A stretch of 64,000 nt of DNA from assembly GCA_002256395.1 (NCBI GenBank), contig NKJG01000006.1, positions 62,001 to 126,000 of the forward strand. Reading direction: 5' to 3'. Every line of letters begins with the position of its first letter. Within the stretch, counting starts at the first letter, position 1. Below are positions 26,831 through 34,107 of this stretch, one piece after another. The notes under the pieces were generated by a model. It was not told the DNA's origin, made no database searches, and saw only the letters and a list, made by a program, of their open reading frames with translations. This DNA comes from Bacteroidetes bacterium B1(2017) (GTDB taxonomy: Bacteria; Bacteroidota; Bacteroidia; UKL13-3). The position numbers and the translations under genes are program-made.

Positions 26831-27646
26831 ATGCTGGTTTCAATACTAATTTTCATAGTACTTACGGTTTTTACCCAAATTGGAGGGCTAGTTTATCTCC
26901 TTTGTACTTTTCTTTACCGTTTTATCAATACACTTAGTAATCAAAAGTTAACCCAACTAGGACTAAAATTTACCTTATTCGTAAGTTTATATTTATTCTT
27001 TACTTTTTTGATTGTTCCTCCAATTGCTAAGCACTTTGGCAGAGTTCCGTTACCTATTTCGGAGCAAAATGGATTAAGGCCACTCACAAAGCTCACCTGT
27101 TTACTAAATAGAAATTATGTACGAACCGAATTGCGCGAGCTAGCATTTTCGGTTGCTACTCAAATGGGGCAAAAATATCCTGGCACCTGTGTAAATTATT
27201 TAGATGCTAATTTCCCTTTTATAAATCACTTTCCCTTAATTCCGCATTTAAGTCATAACGATGGAAAAAAGCTAGATTTATCCTTTTGTTATACTCTTTC
27301 AAGTACCGGTGAGGCTAGCAATCTAAATCCTTCTGTAATTGGGTATGGTGTTTGTGAAGAGGCATTGCCTGCGGAACAAAATACTGCCGAATTTTGTACT
27401 CAAAAAGGATATTGGCAGTATAGTTTTTTAACGCATATCATTCCGCAAGGAAAGAAGAAGGATTATGTTTTTGATCCCATACGTACAAAGGAATTGGTTT
27501 TATTATTTGCCTCCCAGCAAAACATAAGTAAGATATTTATTGAGCCTCATTTGAAATTGAGAATGAATTTAAGCAACGATAAAATTAGGTTTCACGGTTG
27601 CCAAGCAGTGCGGCACGATGACCATATTCATGTTCAGATAAAGTAA
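26831..27646 (+). CDS. Membrane-anchored LAS/M74-like metallopeptidase candidate
   Basis: 271 residues with two hydrophobic helices (about 4-30 and 44-65) and a soluble domain. The LAS-fold zinc signature is visible: H142-x6-D149 in 'SHNDGKKLDL' and H265-x-H267 in 'RHDDHIHVQI'. The latter closely resembles the end of MepA-type murein endopeptidases (family M74). Enzymes of this fold cut D-Ala cross-links in peptidoglycan. Several Cys in the domain may form disulfides, implying a periplasmic location. It begins one base after the response regulator stop, so it belongs to the two-component operon. The family call rests on these motifs only. Confidence 0.62.
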   Translation: MLVSILIFIVLTVFTQIGGLVYLLCTFLYRFINTLSNQKLTQLGLKFTLFVSLYLFFTFLIVPPIAKHFGRVPLPISEQNGLRPLTKLTCLLNRNYVRTELRELAFSVATQMGQKYPGTCVNYLDANFPFINHFPLIPHLSHNDGKKLDLSFCYTLSSTGEASNLNPSVIGYGVCEEALPAEQNTAEFCTQKGYWQYSFLTHIIPQGKKKDYVFDPIRTKELVLLFASQQNISKIFIEPHLKLRMNLSNDKIRFHGCQAVRHDDHIHVQIK

Positions 27647-27701
27647 CTCTTAATTACTATATTTGATTTATGCCTTCAAGTTAGGAAGGATATTTTTTAT
27701 T

Positions 27702-28106
27702 ATGGAACTCATACAAATTGAAAACCCGATAGAGGTGTTTTATATCGAAGCAAGCTCTTTCCCTGAAGGCGTTTTAGAGGCACATCAAAAAATGCATGCG
27801 CTTATACCATTTAATGCTGAGCGCAAAAGCTTTGGTATTTCAAGACCCGAGCAAGGTAAAATTGTTTATAAAGTGGCGGCACAAGAATTGGTAGAAGGCG
27901 AATTGAGCCAATATAATTTACCAAGTTTTTCCATCGCTGCAGGCACGTATTATGGGTTAAAAATTGCAGATTTTAGAAAAGATATTTCTAGCATTCAACA
28001 GGCATTTGACCATATACTTTCTCATGCTCCTATTCATCCGCAAGGGTATTGCATAGAATGGTATCAAGGTATGAACGATGTTATGTGTATGGTGAAGTCT
28101 AAATAG
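27702..28106 (+). CDS. GyrI-like/effector-binding-domain protein
   Basis: 134 residues from ATG at 27702 (a TTG at 27663 would add 13 residues). The pattern 'IEVFYIEASSFPEGVLEAHQKMHALIP', 'IVYKVAAQEL', 'FSIAAGTYYGLKI' and 'IEWYQG' resembles the stand-alone GyrI-like or AraC effector-binding (SRPBCC-like small-molecule) domain. No DNA-binding domain is present. Ligand unknown. Converges on rnc with a gap of four bases. Confidence 0.55.
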   Translation: MELIQIENPIEVFYIEASSFPEGVLEAHQKMHALIPFNAERKSFGISRPEQGKIVYKVAAQELVEGELSQYNLPSFSIAAGTYYGLKIADFRKDISSIQQAFDHILSHAPIHPQGYCIEWYQGMNDVMCMVKSK

Positions 28107-28110
28107 CAGT

Positions 28111-28857
28111 CTAAACTTCCGAAGATAAATTCATAAGCTCAAAGGATTTTTGAGCAGCCATTTGTTCGGCTTTTTTCTTCGAAGTATGTTGCGCTTGGCC
28201 TTTAATTTCGCCAGCAAAATTCACGCTTATTTGGTAGATTTTATTTTTGCCATCGGCAATTTCTTCTACTACAAAATCAATTGGCTTATTATTTTTTTGT
28301 GCGTATTCAATTAAGCGACCTTTAAAATTTGTTTCGGTGCTCTGTAGCTTATCTACATCAATATGAAAACGTAATAGGTTATCAATAATAAAACGCTTGC
28401 AACCATCAAAGCCAGAATCAAGAAAGATGGCTCCAATAAAGGCTTCTAAGGCATTGCCAAAAATACTATTACGTAAATTTATATTTTGCATGGCCTTGCG
28501 GTCATACTCCACCAACAAATTCAAATGAATTTTTATGGCCAATTCATTCAAACTCTCGCGGCTCACAATTTTAGATCGTAACTGAGTTAAAAAACCTTCG
28601 TCCTTAAACGGATATTTTTTAAATAAAAACTCAGCCACAATAGCGTTCAGCATGGCATCTCCCAAATATTCTAGGCGCTCATTACTGTCTTTATAACCGG
28701 TATGATGTATGGTTCTTGAAACAGAGTGATGCCTCAACGCTTGCTCATAAGCAATCAAATTCATTGGCATATAGCCAGTGATAGATTTTATTTTGAGCGC
28801 AAAGGTACGTTGGTCCGCAGTTCGCGGCTTAAGATGTGTAAGAAGTTTTCTTAACAA
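28111..28857 (-). CDS. rnc: Ribonuclease III
   Basis: 248 residues. Cleaves double-stranded RNA in rRNA processing and decay. Catalytic signature 'ERLEYLGDAMLNAIVAEF' near the N-terminus and the second acidic cluster 'NALEAFIGAIFLDSGF', followed by a C-terminal dsRNA-binding domain ('FKGRLIEYAQKNNKP' ... 'SKKKAEQMAAQKSFELM'). The start is probably the TTG at 28857, three bases after the fabF stop, because the next ATG (in 'GYMPMN') would remove family-conserved sequence. Third gene of acpP-fabF-rnc. Confidence 0.94.
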   Translation of the reverse strand: MLRKLLTHLKPRTADQRTFALKIKSITGYMPMNLIAYEQALRHHSVSRTIHHTGYKDSNERLEYLGDAMLNAIVAEFLFKKYPFKDEGFLTQLRSKIVSRESLNELAIKIHLNLLVEYDRKAMQNINLRNSIFGNALEAFIGAIFLDSGFDGCKRFIIDNLLRFHIDVDKLQSTETNFKGRLIEYAQKNNKPIDFVVEEIADGKNKIYQISVNFAGEIKGQAQHTSKKKAEQMAAQKSFELMNLSSEV

Positions 28858-28860
28858 AAC

Positions 28861-30111
28861 CTATTTGGCAAATTTTTTCACAATAACAGAAGCGTTATGT
28901 CCGCCAAAACCAAAGGTATTACTAATGGCTGCATTTACTTCGCGGTGTTGAGCCTTATTAAAGGTAAGATTCAATCGCGGATCAAATGCTGGGTCATCCG
29001 TAAAATGGTTAATGGTAGGAGGGATAACTCCTTTGTAAATTGCCAAAATACAGGCAATGGTTTCAATGGCACCCGCTCCTCCTAAAAGGTGGCCTGTCAT
29101 TGATTTGGTTGAACTAATGTTCATGTTATAGGCATGGTCGCCAAAAACCGACATAATTGCTTTGATCTCCTGCGGATCTCCTAAAGGAGTAGAAGTACCA
29201 TGCACATTTACGTAGTCGATTTCTTCAGGTTTCATACCTGCATCTTCCAAAGCATATTTCATCACATTGGTAGCACCTAATCCATCAGGATGTGGAGCTG
29301 TCATGTGGTATGCATCGGCAGAGAGGCCGCAACCCATAATTTCGCAATAAATTTTTGCTCCCCTAGCTTTGGCGTGTTCGTATTCTTCTAAGATTAAGGC
29401 ACCAGCGCCTTCTCCTAAAACAAATCCGTCTCTGTCTAAGTCAAATGGCCTAGAAGCAGTTCCAGGGTCATCGTTGCGCTCGCTCAAGGCTTTCATAGCA
29501 TTGAACCCACCAATGGCAGCTTCATTTACACATGCTTCTGAACCACCCGTAACAATTACATCTGCTTTATTTAAGCGGATATAATTAAAGGCGTCGGCAA
29601 TAGCATTTGTGGAAGATGCGCAGGCTGCAACGGTAACAAAATTCGGACCTCTGTATCCATGACGGATAGAGATCATACCCGCAGAAATATCCCCAATCAT
29701 CATGGGAATAAAAAACGGACTAAATCTAGGTGTACCATCACCTTTTGCAAATTCTCTTACTTCATGCAAAAAGGTATGAAGGCCACCAATACCGGTACCC
29801 CAAATAACTCCCACACGATCTTTATTTACATCGTCTGTTAGCCCAGCATCTTTTATCGCTTCATCCGTGCTAACAATAGCAAACTGGGTAAAGCGGTCCA
29901 TTCTACGGGCCTCTTTTTTGTCAATAAATTGGGTGGGATCGAAGTTTTTAACTTCACACGAAAACCGAGTCTTGAACTTGGATGTATCAAATTGGGTAGT
30001 TGGCGCACAGCCACTAACCCCATTTGATAATCCATCCCAATAGTCGGGTAAAGTGTTTCCGATGGGCGTAATAGCACCTAGTCCTGTTACTACAACTCTG
30101 CGGGAAAGCAT
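28861..30111 (-). CDS. fabF: 3-oxoacyl-[acyl-carrier-protein] synthase II
   Basis: 416 residues; elongates acyl-ACP with malonyl-ACP in type II fatty acid synthesis. Active-site Cys164 in 'VAACASSTNAI', and the two His in 'VNVHGTSTPLGD' and 'TKSMTGHLLGGAGAIE' complete the catalytic triad. I use ATG at 30111 (MLSRRVVVTGLGAITPIG); a TTG two codons upstream is possible. acpP lies 25 bases upstream and rnc three bases downstream, a classic arrangement. Confidence 0.97.
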   Translation of the reverse strand: MLSRRVVVTGLGAITPIGNTLPDYWDGLSNGVSGCAPTTQFDTSKFKTRFSCEVKNFDPTQFIDKKEARRMDRFTQFAIVSTDEAIKDAGLTDDVNKDRVGVIWGTGIGGLHTFLHEVREFAKGDGTPRFSPFFIPMMIGDISAGMISIRHGYRGPNFVTVAACASSTNAIADAFNYIRLNKADVIVTGGSEACVNEAAIGGFNAMKALSERNDDPGTASRPFDLDRDGFVLGEGAGALILEEYEHAKARGAKIYCEIMGCGLSADAYHMTAPHPDGLGATNVMKYALEDAGMKPEEIDYVNVHGTSTPLGDPQEIKAIMSVFGDHAYNMNISSTKSMTGHLLGGAGAIETIACILAIYKGVIPPTINHFTDDPAFDPRLNLTFNKAQHREVNAAISNTFGFGGHNASVIVKKFAK

Positions 30112-30136
30112 AAGCAATTAATTAATTAACGCTTAA

Positions 30137-30376
30137 TTAGCTTTTTACGTTCTGCTCGATGTACGAAATCGCTTGTCCTACAGTACCAATCTTCTCAGCT
30201 TGGTCGTCTGGAATAGCAATGTTGAATTCTTTTTCGAATTCCATAATTAACTCAACGGTATCCAATGAATCGGCACCTAAGTCGTTTGTAAAACTTGCCT
30301 CATCGTTGATTTCGCTTTCCTCAACGCCAAGTTTGTCCATAATGATGGTCTTAACTCTTCCTTTAATATCTGACAT
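30137..30376 (-). CDS. acpP: Acyl carrier protein
   Basis: 79 residues, acidic, with the 4'-phosphopantetheine attachment Ser37 in '[19 protein letters not shown]'. First gene of the acpP-fabF-rnc operon. The divergent 150-base space to the IPExxxVDY-like gene must hold promoters for both directions; no clear TAnnTTTG match is seen there. Confidence 0.97.
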   Translation of the reverse strand: MSDIKGRVKTIIMDKLGVEESEINDEASFTNDLGADSLDTVELIMEFEKEFNIAIPDDQAEKIGTVGQAISYIEQNVKS

Positions 30377-30528
30377 TTTCTTAAGATTTAATAGTCTGCA
30401 AATAAACTACTTTTTGTAAATAAAATGCAAGTTTTCAAATTTTGACTTAATTTATCTCTTATTCTTTTGGTTCTCTTTGTTAAATTATTTCTCCTTTTGC
30501 AGACTTTTCACCCAAAATCCATTACTTT

Positions 30529-30954
30529 GTGAGCTTGAAAAAACTTCAATTAGAGGTCGAAGAAGACTTAGCTTTCCTACTTTTTGGCTTGGTTTCAGGT
30601 CATAAGGCTAGTAAATTGGTCTTTTTTCTAAATTTTGTGCCTCCGTTTAATTTTGAACGGGTGCCAGATTTAAAACTTCCCGATTTTAATCCTAAATCGG
30701 AAACAAGTTTTTCAAAATTTGCGTTTCAAGACGAGGAAAATCATCTCGATTTCTACTTATTAGCCAATAAAGAATTCGGTTTGACCCTAGTTAGTGAGCT
30801 CAAACAATTTGATTTTCTCCTAATTGTTAGGGGAGGATTGGAATTTTTTGATGCGAATTCCTTTGCTAGAGATTGCATGAAATTACAAGGTGTGCAACTT
30901 ATTGCCCCTATTGAAAACGATAAAATTAAATCCAAAATCAGTTGGATTATCTAA
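30529..30954 (+). CDS. IPExxxVDY-family protein
   Basis: 141 residues from a GTG start. It sits between acpP (divergent) and pyruvate kinase, the usual location of the Bacteroidota-specific IPExxxVDY family, and length and composition fit ('LEVEEDLAFLLFGLVSGHKASKLVFFLN', 'FLLIVRGG', and the C-terminal Ile-Ile). The name-giving motif is degenerate here ('FERVPDLKLPDF'). Function is unknown. It is separated from pyk by six bases, so cotranscription is expected. Confidence 0.7.
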   Translation: MSLKKLQLEVEEDLAFLLFGLVSGHKASKLVFFLNFVPPFNFERVPDLKLPDFNPKSETSFSKFAFQDEENHLDFYLLANKEFGLTLVSELKQFDFLLIVRGGLEFFDANSFARDCMKLQGVQLIAPIENDKIKSKISWII

Positions 30955-30960
30955 GACATA

Positions 30961-32397
30961 ATGAGCGAATTAAAATTTAACCGAACTAAAATTATTGCCA
31001 CCATTGGCCCAGCTACTAGTAGCTACGAGAATTTAAAAAGTATTGTAAAAGAGGGTGTAGATGTATGCCGACTGAATTTTTCTCACGGCGCCTATGAGGA
31101 TCACCAAAAAGTTATTGATAATATTAATAAGCTAAACGATGAACTAGGTACACACGTTGCCATGCTCCTCGATTTGCAAGGTCCTAAACTTCGCGTGGGC
31201 GAAATGGAAAATGGTAAAATAGAACTTAAAACAGGCTCTATTCTTGAAGTTACCACCGAGAAATGTATCGGAACTGCCGAGAAAATTTATGTGAACTTCG
31301 AAAACCTTCCCAAAGACGTTAATAAAGGCGAACGCATTTTATTAGATGATGGAAAATTAGAATTGCGAGTTCTTGAAACCAATCGTAAAAACTTAATTAA
31401 AACAGAAGTTATTGTGGGTGGATTCTTAACCAATAAAAAAGGGTTCAATCTTCCTAATACAAAAATGTCTATTCCAAGCATGACCCAAAAGGACTTAGAC
31501 GATTTAAAATTTGGCCTTGAACAAAAGGTAGAATGGGTGGCTTTAAGTTTTGTTAGAAATGCCGATGATGTAATTTTTATTAAAAACATTATTGAACTCA
31601 ACGAGTGGAAACCTCGTGTGGTGGCTAAAATAGAAAAACCAGAAGCCATTGTTAATATCGATAGAATTATTCAAGTAGCCGATGGTATAATGGTGGCTCG
31701 TGGCGATTTGGGTGTAGAAATGCCTATGGAAGAAGTTCCAGTGCTGCAGAAAATGATTGTGAAAAAATGCATCGAGGCTTCTAAACCAGTAATTATTGCC
31801 ACCCAAATGATGGAGAGCATGATTACGAGCCCAGTTCCTACACGAGCCGAAGTAAATGATGTGGCCAATGCAGTGATGGATGGTGCTGATGCCGTTATGT
31901 TAAGTGCCGAAACCTCTGTTGGTGCATTTCCTGAACAATGTGTTAGAGCCATGCAAAAAACAATTGCCCAGGTTGAGCAAAAAACAAATGCTCCTTATTT
32001 TAAAGGCAAACGCCCCGATGATCATTCGCCTACCTTTATTTCGGATGAAATTTTATTTACCGCTGTTCGTATCTCTGATCACTTACATGCAAAGGCCGTT
32101 ATAGGTATGACGTTCTCTGGTTATTCTGCTTACCGCTTATCATCGTACCGACCAAAAGCAGCAATATTTATTTTTACAACCAACCCTCGTTTACTTAAAA
32201 CATTAAGTTTGGTATGGGGAGTAAGAGGTTTCTTATACCGTGGCTTCGAAAGTACCGATCAATCTATTCAAGATATTAATAGTCAACTTGCCGAAATGGG
32301 CTATGTTAAATCTGGTGATATTGTTATTAATACAGCCAGTATGCCTATTACCGATAGATCTAGAACCAATGCCGTTAAAATTAGTGAAATTAATTAG
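30961..32397 (+). CDS. pyk: Pyruvate kinase
   Basis: 478 residues; transfers phosphate from PEP to ADP at the end of glycolysis. Start region 'RTKIIATIGPATSSYENL', 'CRLNFSHGAYEDH' and the active-site region 'VAKIEKPEAIVNIDRII' with 'DGIMVARGDLGVEMP' are canonical. The C-terminal regulatory domain is present; there is no additional PEP-utiliser domain. Starts at ATG six bases after the preceding gene. Confidence 0.97.
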   Translation: MSELKFNRTKIIATIGPATSSYENLKSIVKEGVDVCRLNFSHGAYEDHQKVIDNINKLNDELGTHVAMLLDLQGPKLRVGEMENGKIELKTGSILEVTTEKCIGTAEKIYVNFENLPKDVNKGERILLDDGKLELRVLETNRKNLIKTEVIVGGFLTNKKGFNLPNTKMSIPSMTQKDLDDLKFGLEQKVEWVALSFVRNADDVIFIKNIIELNEWKPRVVAKIEKPEAIVNIDRIIQVADGIMVARGDLGVEMPMEEVPVLQKMIVKKCIEASKPVIIATQMMESMITSPVPTRAEVNDVANAVMDGADAVMLSAETSVGAFPEQCVRAMQKTIAQVEQKTNAPYFKGKRPDDHSPTFISDEILFTAVRISDHLHAKAVIGMTFSGYSAYRLSSYRPKAAIFIFTTNPRLLKTLSLVWGVRGFLYRGFESTDQSIQDINSQLAEMGYVKSGDIVINTASMPITDRSRTNAVKISEIN

Positions 32398-32439
32398 GCC
32401 CGATTTTTGGTTTAAGAAAAATTATTAATACCTACTATT

Positions 32440-32826
32440 ATGAAAAAGTCAATTTTATTTTTGTTTGCCTTGGTTGCCCTCATGAGTGCATGTACCAAAT
32501 CTGGCACAAGTAGTTCTGATTCTACCAGCCCAATTATTACCGTAGATAGCTCCCAGTTTAATGGAAGGTTATATGTGTATACCTACGATGATTTTACTAG
32601 CGCTAAGCTTAGCAATACAGATGTTTTCTTGTATACCAATTACGACGATATTAAGCGTGGCATCTATTTGTTTTATAGAAAAAGCAATGTGTCTGCCGAA
32701 GCCGATTTTGGCTATTTACTTCAAGGTAATTATTATATAGTTGCCAAAAATAGTTTTAAAACAGATACTAGCTTGGTTCAGGTAACGAGCAAACGCACCA
32801 TTAATAAAAATGTATTCTTGCGATGA
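32440..32826 (+). CDS. Small lipoprotein of unknown function
   Basis: 128 residues with signal MKKSILFLFALVALMSAC, the Cys being a lipobox (LMSAC). A Ser-rich linker (KSGTSSSDSTSP) follows, then a beta-rich domain ('FNGRLYVYTYDDFTSAKLS', 'YYIVAKNSFKTDTSLVQV') resembling carboxypeptidase-regulatory or transthyretin-like folds. No family recognised. Its TGA overlaps the ATG of the DUF2480 gene (ATGA), so the two are translationally coupled. Confidence 0.7.
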   Translation: MKKSILFLFALVALMSACTKSGTSSSDSTSPIITVDSSQFNGRLYVYTYDDFTSAKLSNTDVFLYTNYDDIKRGIYLFYRKSNVSAEADFGYLLQGNYYIVAKNSFKTDTSLVQVTSKRTINKNVFLR

Positions 32827-33359
32827 GCGAAGATCTCTTAATAGAAAATAAAGTAGCCAACTCGGGTTTAGTTACACTGAACCTAGAGGACTATTATGAG
32901 CCTGCCGAAAAGCTTGTTTTAGATATTAAACCCTGGCTTTTTAGAGAACTTATTTTAAAAGAGAAAGACTATAGAGAATTTGTAAAGGCCCACGACTGGA
33001 GCCAGTATGCAGGCAAAATTGTTGCCTTTACTTGTTCGTCTGATGCCATCATTCCAGTTTGGGCGTATATGCTTTTAGGGGTTTCGGTTCAGCCCTTTGC
33101 CAAACGCTATTTTTTTGCCAGCCTACCCGAGGTAGAAACAATTTTATTTCAAGAAGCTTTGCAAAAAGTAGATTATTCTGCCTTTAAGGATGTGCGTGTA
33201 ATTATAAAAGGCTGCGGCCAAATTTCAATTCCAGTAAGCGCTTACGTTGAAATAACAGCCAAACTACAACCCTTTGCCAAAAGCATTATGTATGGCGAAG
33301 CGTGTAGCAATGTGCCGGTTTTTAAGAAGGCAGTCGCTAGTGTAAAGGAAGGTCGCTAG
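32823..33359 (+). CDS. DUF2480-family protein
   Basis: 178 residues matching the Bacteroidota DUF2480 pattern ('LVTLNLEDYY', 'LDIKPWLFRELILKEKDYREFVKAHDW', 'YAGKIVAFTCSSDAIIPVWAYM', 'GCGQISIPVSAYVEIT', 'YGEACSNVPVFKK'). Role unknown. The last nine codons and the stop are built from the GTCGCTA repeat that continues beyond the gene, so the native C-terminus may have been altered by that repeat. ATGA overlap with the upstream lipoprotein gene. Confidence 0.82.
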   Translation: MSEDLLIENKVANSGLVTLNLEDYYEPAEKLVLDIKPWLFRELILKEKDYREFVKAHDWSQYAGKIVAFTCSSDAIIPVWAYMLLGVSVQPFAKRYFFASLPEVETILFQEALQKVDYSAFKDVRVIIKGCGQISIPVSAYVEITAKLQPFAKSIMYGEACSNVPVFKKAVASVKEGR

Positions 33360-33434
33360 TCGCTAGTCGGAAAGAAGGTCGCTGGTGGGAAAGAAAGTTG
33401 CTGGTCGCTAGCAAACGAGATAACCAGCTAACCC
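33333..33434. repeat. Left GTCGCTA-type repeat cluster
   Basis: Heptamer GTCGCTA occurs at 33333, 33352 and 33359, followed by variants (gtcgctggtgggaaagaaag, gctggtcgctagc). It starts inside the end of the DUF2480 gene and runs up to the left inverted repeat of the S23 element. The piece 33387-33398 (gggaaagaaagt) can pair with 33438-33448 to form a hairpin. Confidence 0.75.
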
Positions 33435-33454
33435 GCGACTTTCTTCCCTACCAG
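33435..33454. repeat. Left 20-bp inverted repeat of the S23 element
   Basis: Perfect reverse complement of 33875-33894. Its first 16 bases also recur in direct orientation at 34045-34060 at the end of the heptamer array. Confidence 0.9.
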
Positions 33455-33850
33455 TTACACTATTCCATACCTCCTTTTTAAATAATCTAGGAAACTGGAT
33501 ATTTTTTTTCCGAGTTGGTCATATTCAATTAAGAGTTGCGAAGTTTCGCTTGAAAGATAAGGGTAAAGGTGATTTATTTTTAGGAGATGAAGGCTCGTTT
33601 CATCGCAACTTGCTAATGAATAAACCATGAACTTATACCATTCTTTTGGGTATACTTTTCTTCCATATCCTTCCACAATATTTGAGTTAACTGAATCGGC
33701 CGAACGCCTTAATTGACTGCCTAACTCGAACATTTCATGCCGAGGAAATTTCATTGAAAATTTGTGAGTTTTAATAAAAAGGTCGAACGAAGTTTTATAG
33801 ATTTCTAAATCCCGATATCCATTTTGTGTTTTATTATTCTTTTGTTCCAT
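33455..33850 (-). CDS. Four-helix-bundle protein (S23, 23S rRNA intervening-sequence family)
   Basis: 131 residues, all-helical by composition, with the family's hallmark 'QLRRSADSVNSNIVEGYGR' in the middle and 'RDLEIYKTSFDLFIKTHKF' at the start. Relatives occur inside 23S rRNA intervening sequences and as Avd proteins of diversity-generating retroelements, where they bind nucleic acid. No reverse transcriptase or variable-repeat target is present here, so it is not a DGR. ATG start. It is enclosed by 20-bp inverted repeats. Confidence 0.88.
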   Translation of the reverse strand: MEQKNNKTQNGYRDLEIYKTSFDLFIKTHKFSMKFPRHEMFELGSQLRRSADSVNSNIVEGYGRKVYPKEWYKFMVYSLASCDETSLHLLKINHLYPYLSSETSQLLIEYDQLGKKISSFLDYLKRRYGIV

Positions 33851-33874
33851 TCCCTTAAGATAGTAAGAAGGTCG

Positions 33875-33894
33875 CTGGTAGGGAAGAAAGTCGC
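33875..33894. repeat. Right 20-bp inverted repeat of the S23 element
   Basis: Perfect reverse complement of 33435-33454. Bases 33879-33894 can also pair with 34045-34060, folding the whole heptamer array into one long hairpin. Confidence 0.9.
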
Positions 33895-33920
33895 TTGTCG
33901 CGAGTCGCTAGTTGGGGGCC

Positions 33921-34046
33921 AACCAGCGACCAGCAACCAGCAACCAGCAACCAGCAACCAGCAACCAGCGACCAGCGACCAGCGACCAGCGACCAGCGAC
34001 CAGCGACCAGCGACCAGCGACCAGCGACCAGCGACCAGCGACCAGC
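33921..34046. repeat. Heptamer tandem array, 18 copies of (A/G)ACCAGC
   Basis: 126 bases divide exactly into eighteen 7-base units: AACCAGC, GACCAGC, five AACCAGC, then eleven GACCAGC. A 7-base unit leaves all three frames open, so spurious ORFs (heptapeptide SDQRPAT) run through it. It is bounded by gttgggggccaac on the left and gcgactttcttcccta on the right. Copy number is expected to vary between strains. Confidence 0.95.
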
Positions 34047-34060
34047 GACTTTCTTCCCTA
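34045..34060. repeat. Third copy of the 16-base GCGACTTTCTTCCCTA end sequence
   Basis: Direct repeat of 33435-33450 and inverted repeat of 33879-33894. It marks the right boundary of the array, 47 bases before the TrpF-like gene. Confidence 0.85.
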
Positions 34061-34107
34061 ACAACTTTTCCTTACTTTCGCTGCCGAATTTCTTAATACA
34101 ACAAATT

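Larger units (their letters stand above)
33435..33894. mobile_element. Candidate IVS-like element: S23 ORF bounded by 20-bp inverted repeats
   Basis: Bases 33435-33454 (gcgactttcttccctaccag) and 33875-33894 (ctggtagggaagaaagtcgc) are perfect reverse complements. They enclose one gene, the four-helix-bundle protein, whose stop codon abuts the left repeat. Total length is 460 bp. Intervening sequences in 23S rRNA genes of Leptospira and Coxiella have this design: a few hundred bases, complementary ends, one S23-type ORF. This copy lies between protein genes, with no rRNA in sight. No transposase is encoded and no target-site duplication was identified. Confidence 0.55.

Noticed and set aside
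33455-33850. S23 gene as the Avd of a diversity-generating retroelement
   Set aside because: No reverse transcriptase, template repeat or variable repeat nearby.
33921-34046. CRISPR-like array
   Set aside because: The units are 7 bases and contiguous with no spacers; no cas genes.
33895-34107. Upstream extension of the TrpF-like ORF through the heptamer array (repeated SDQRPAT peptide)
   Set aside because: A 7-base repeat leaves all frames open; the conserved protein begins at ATG 34108 and the extension is low complexity.
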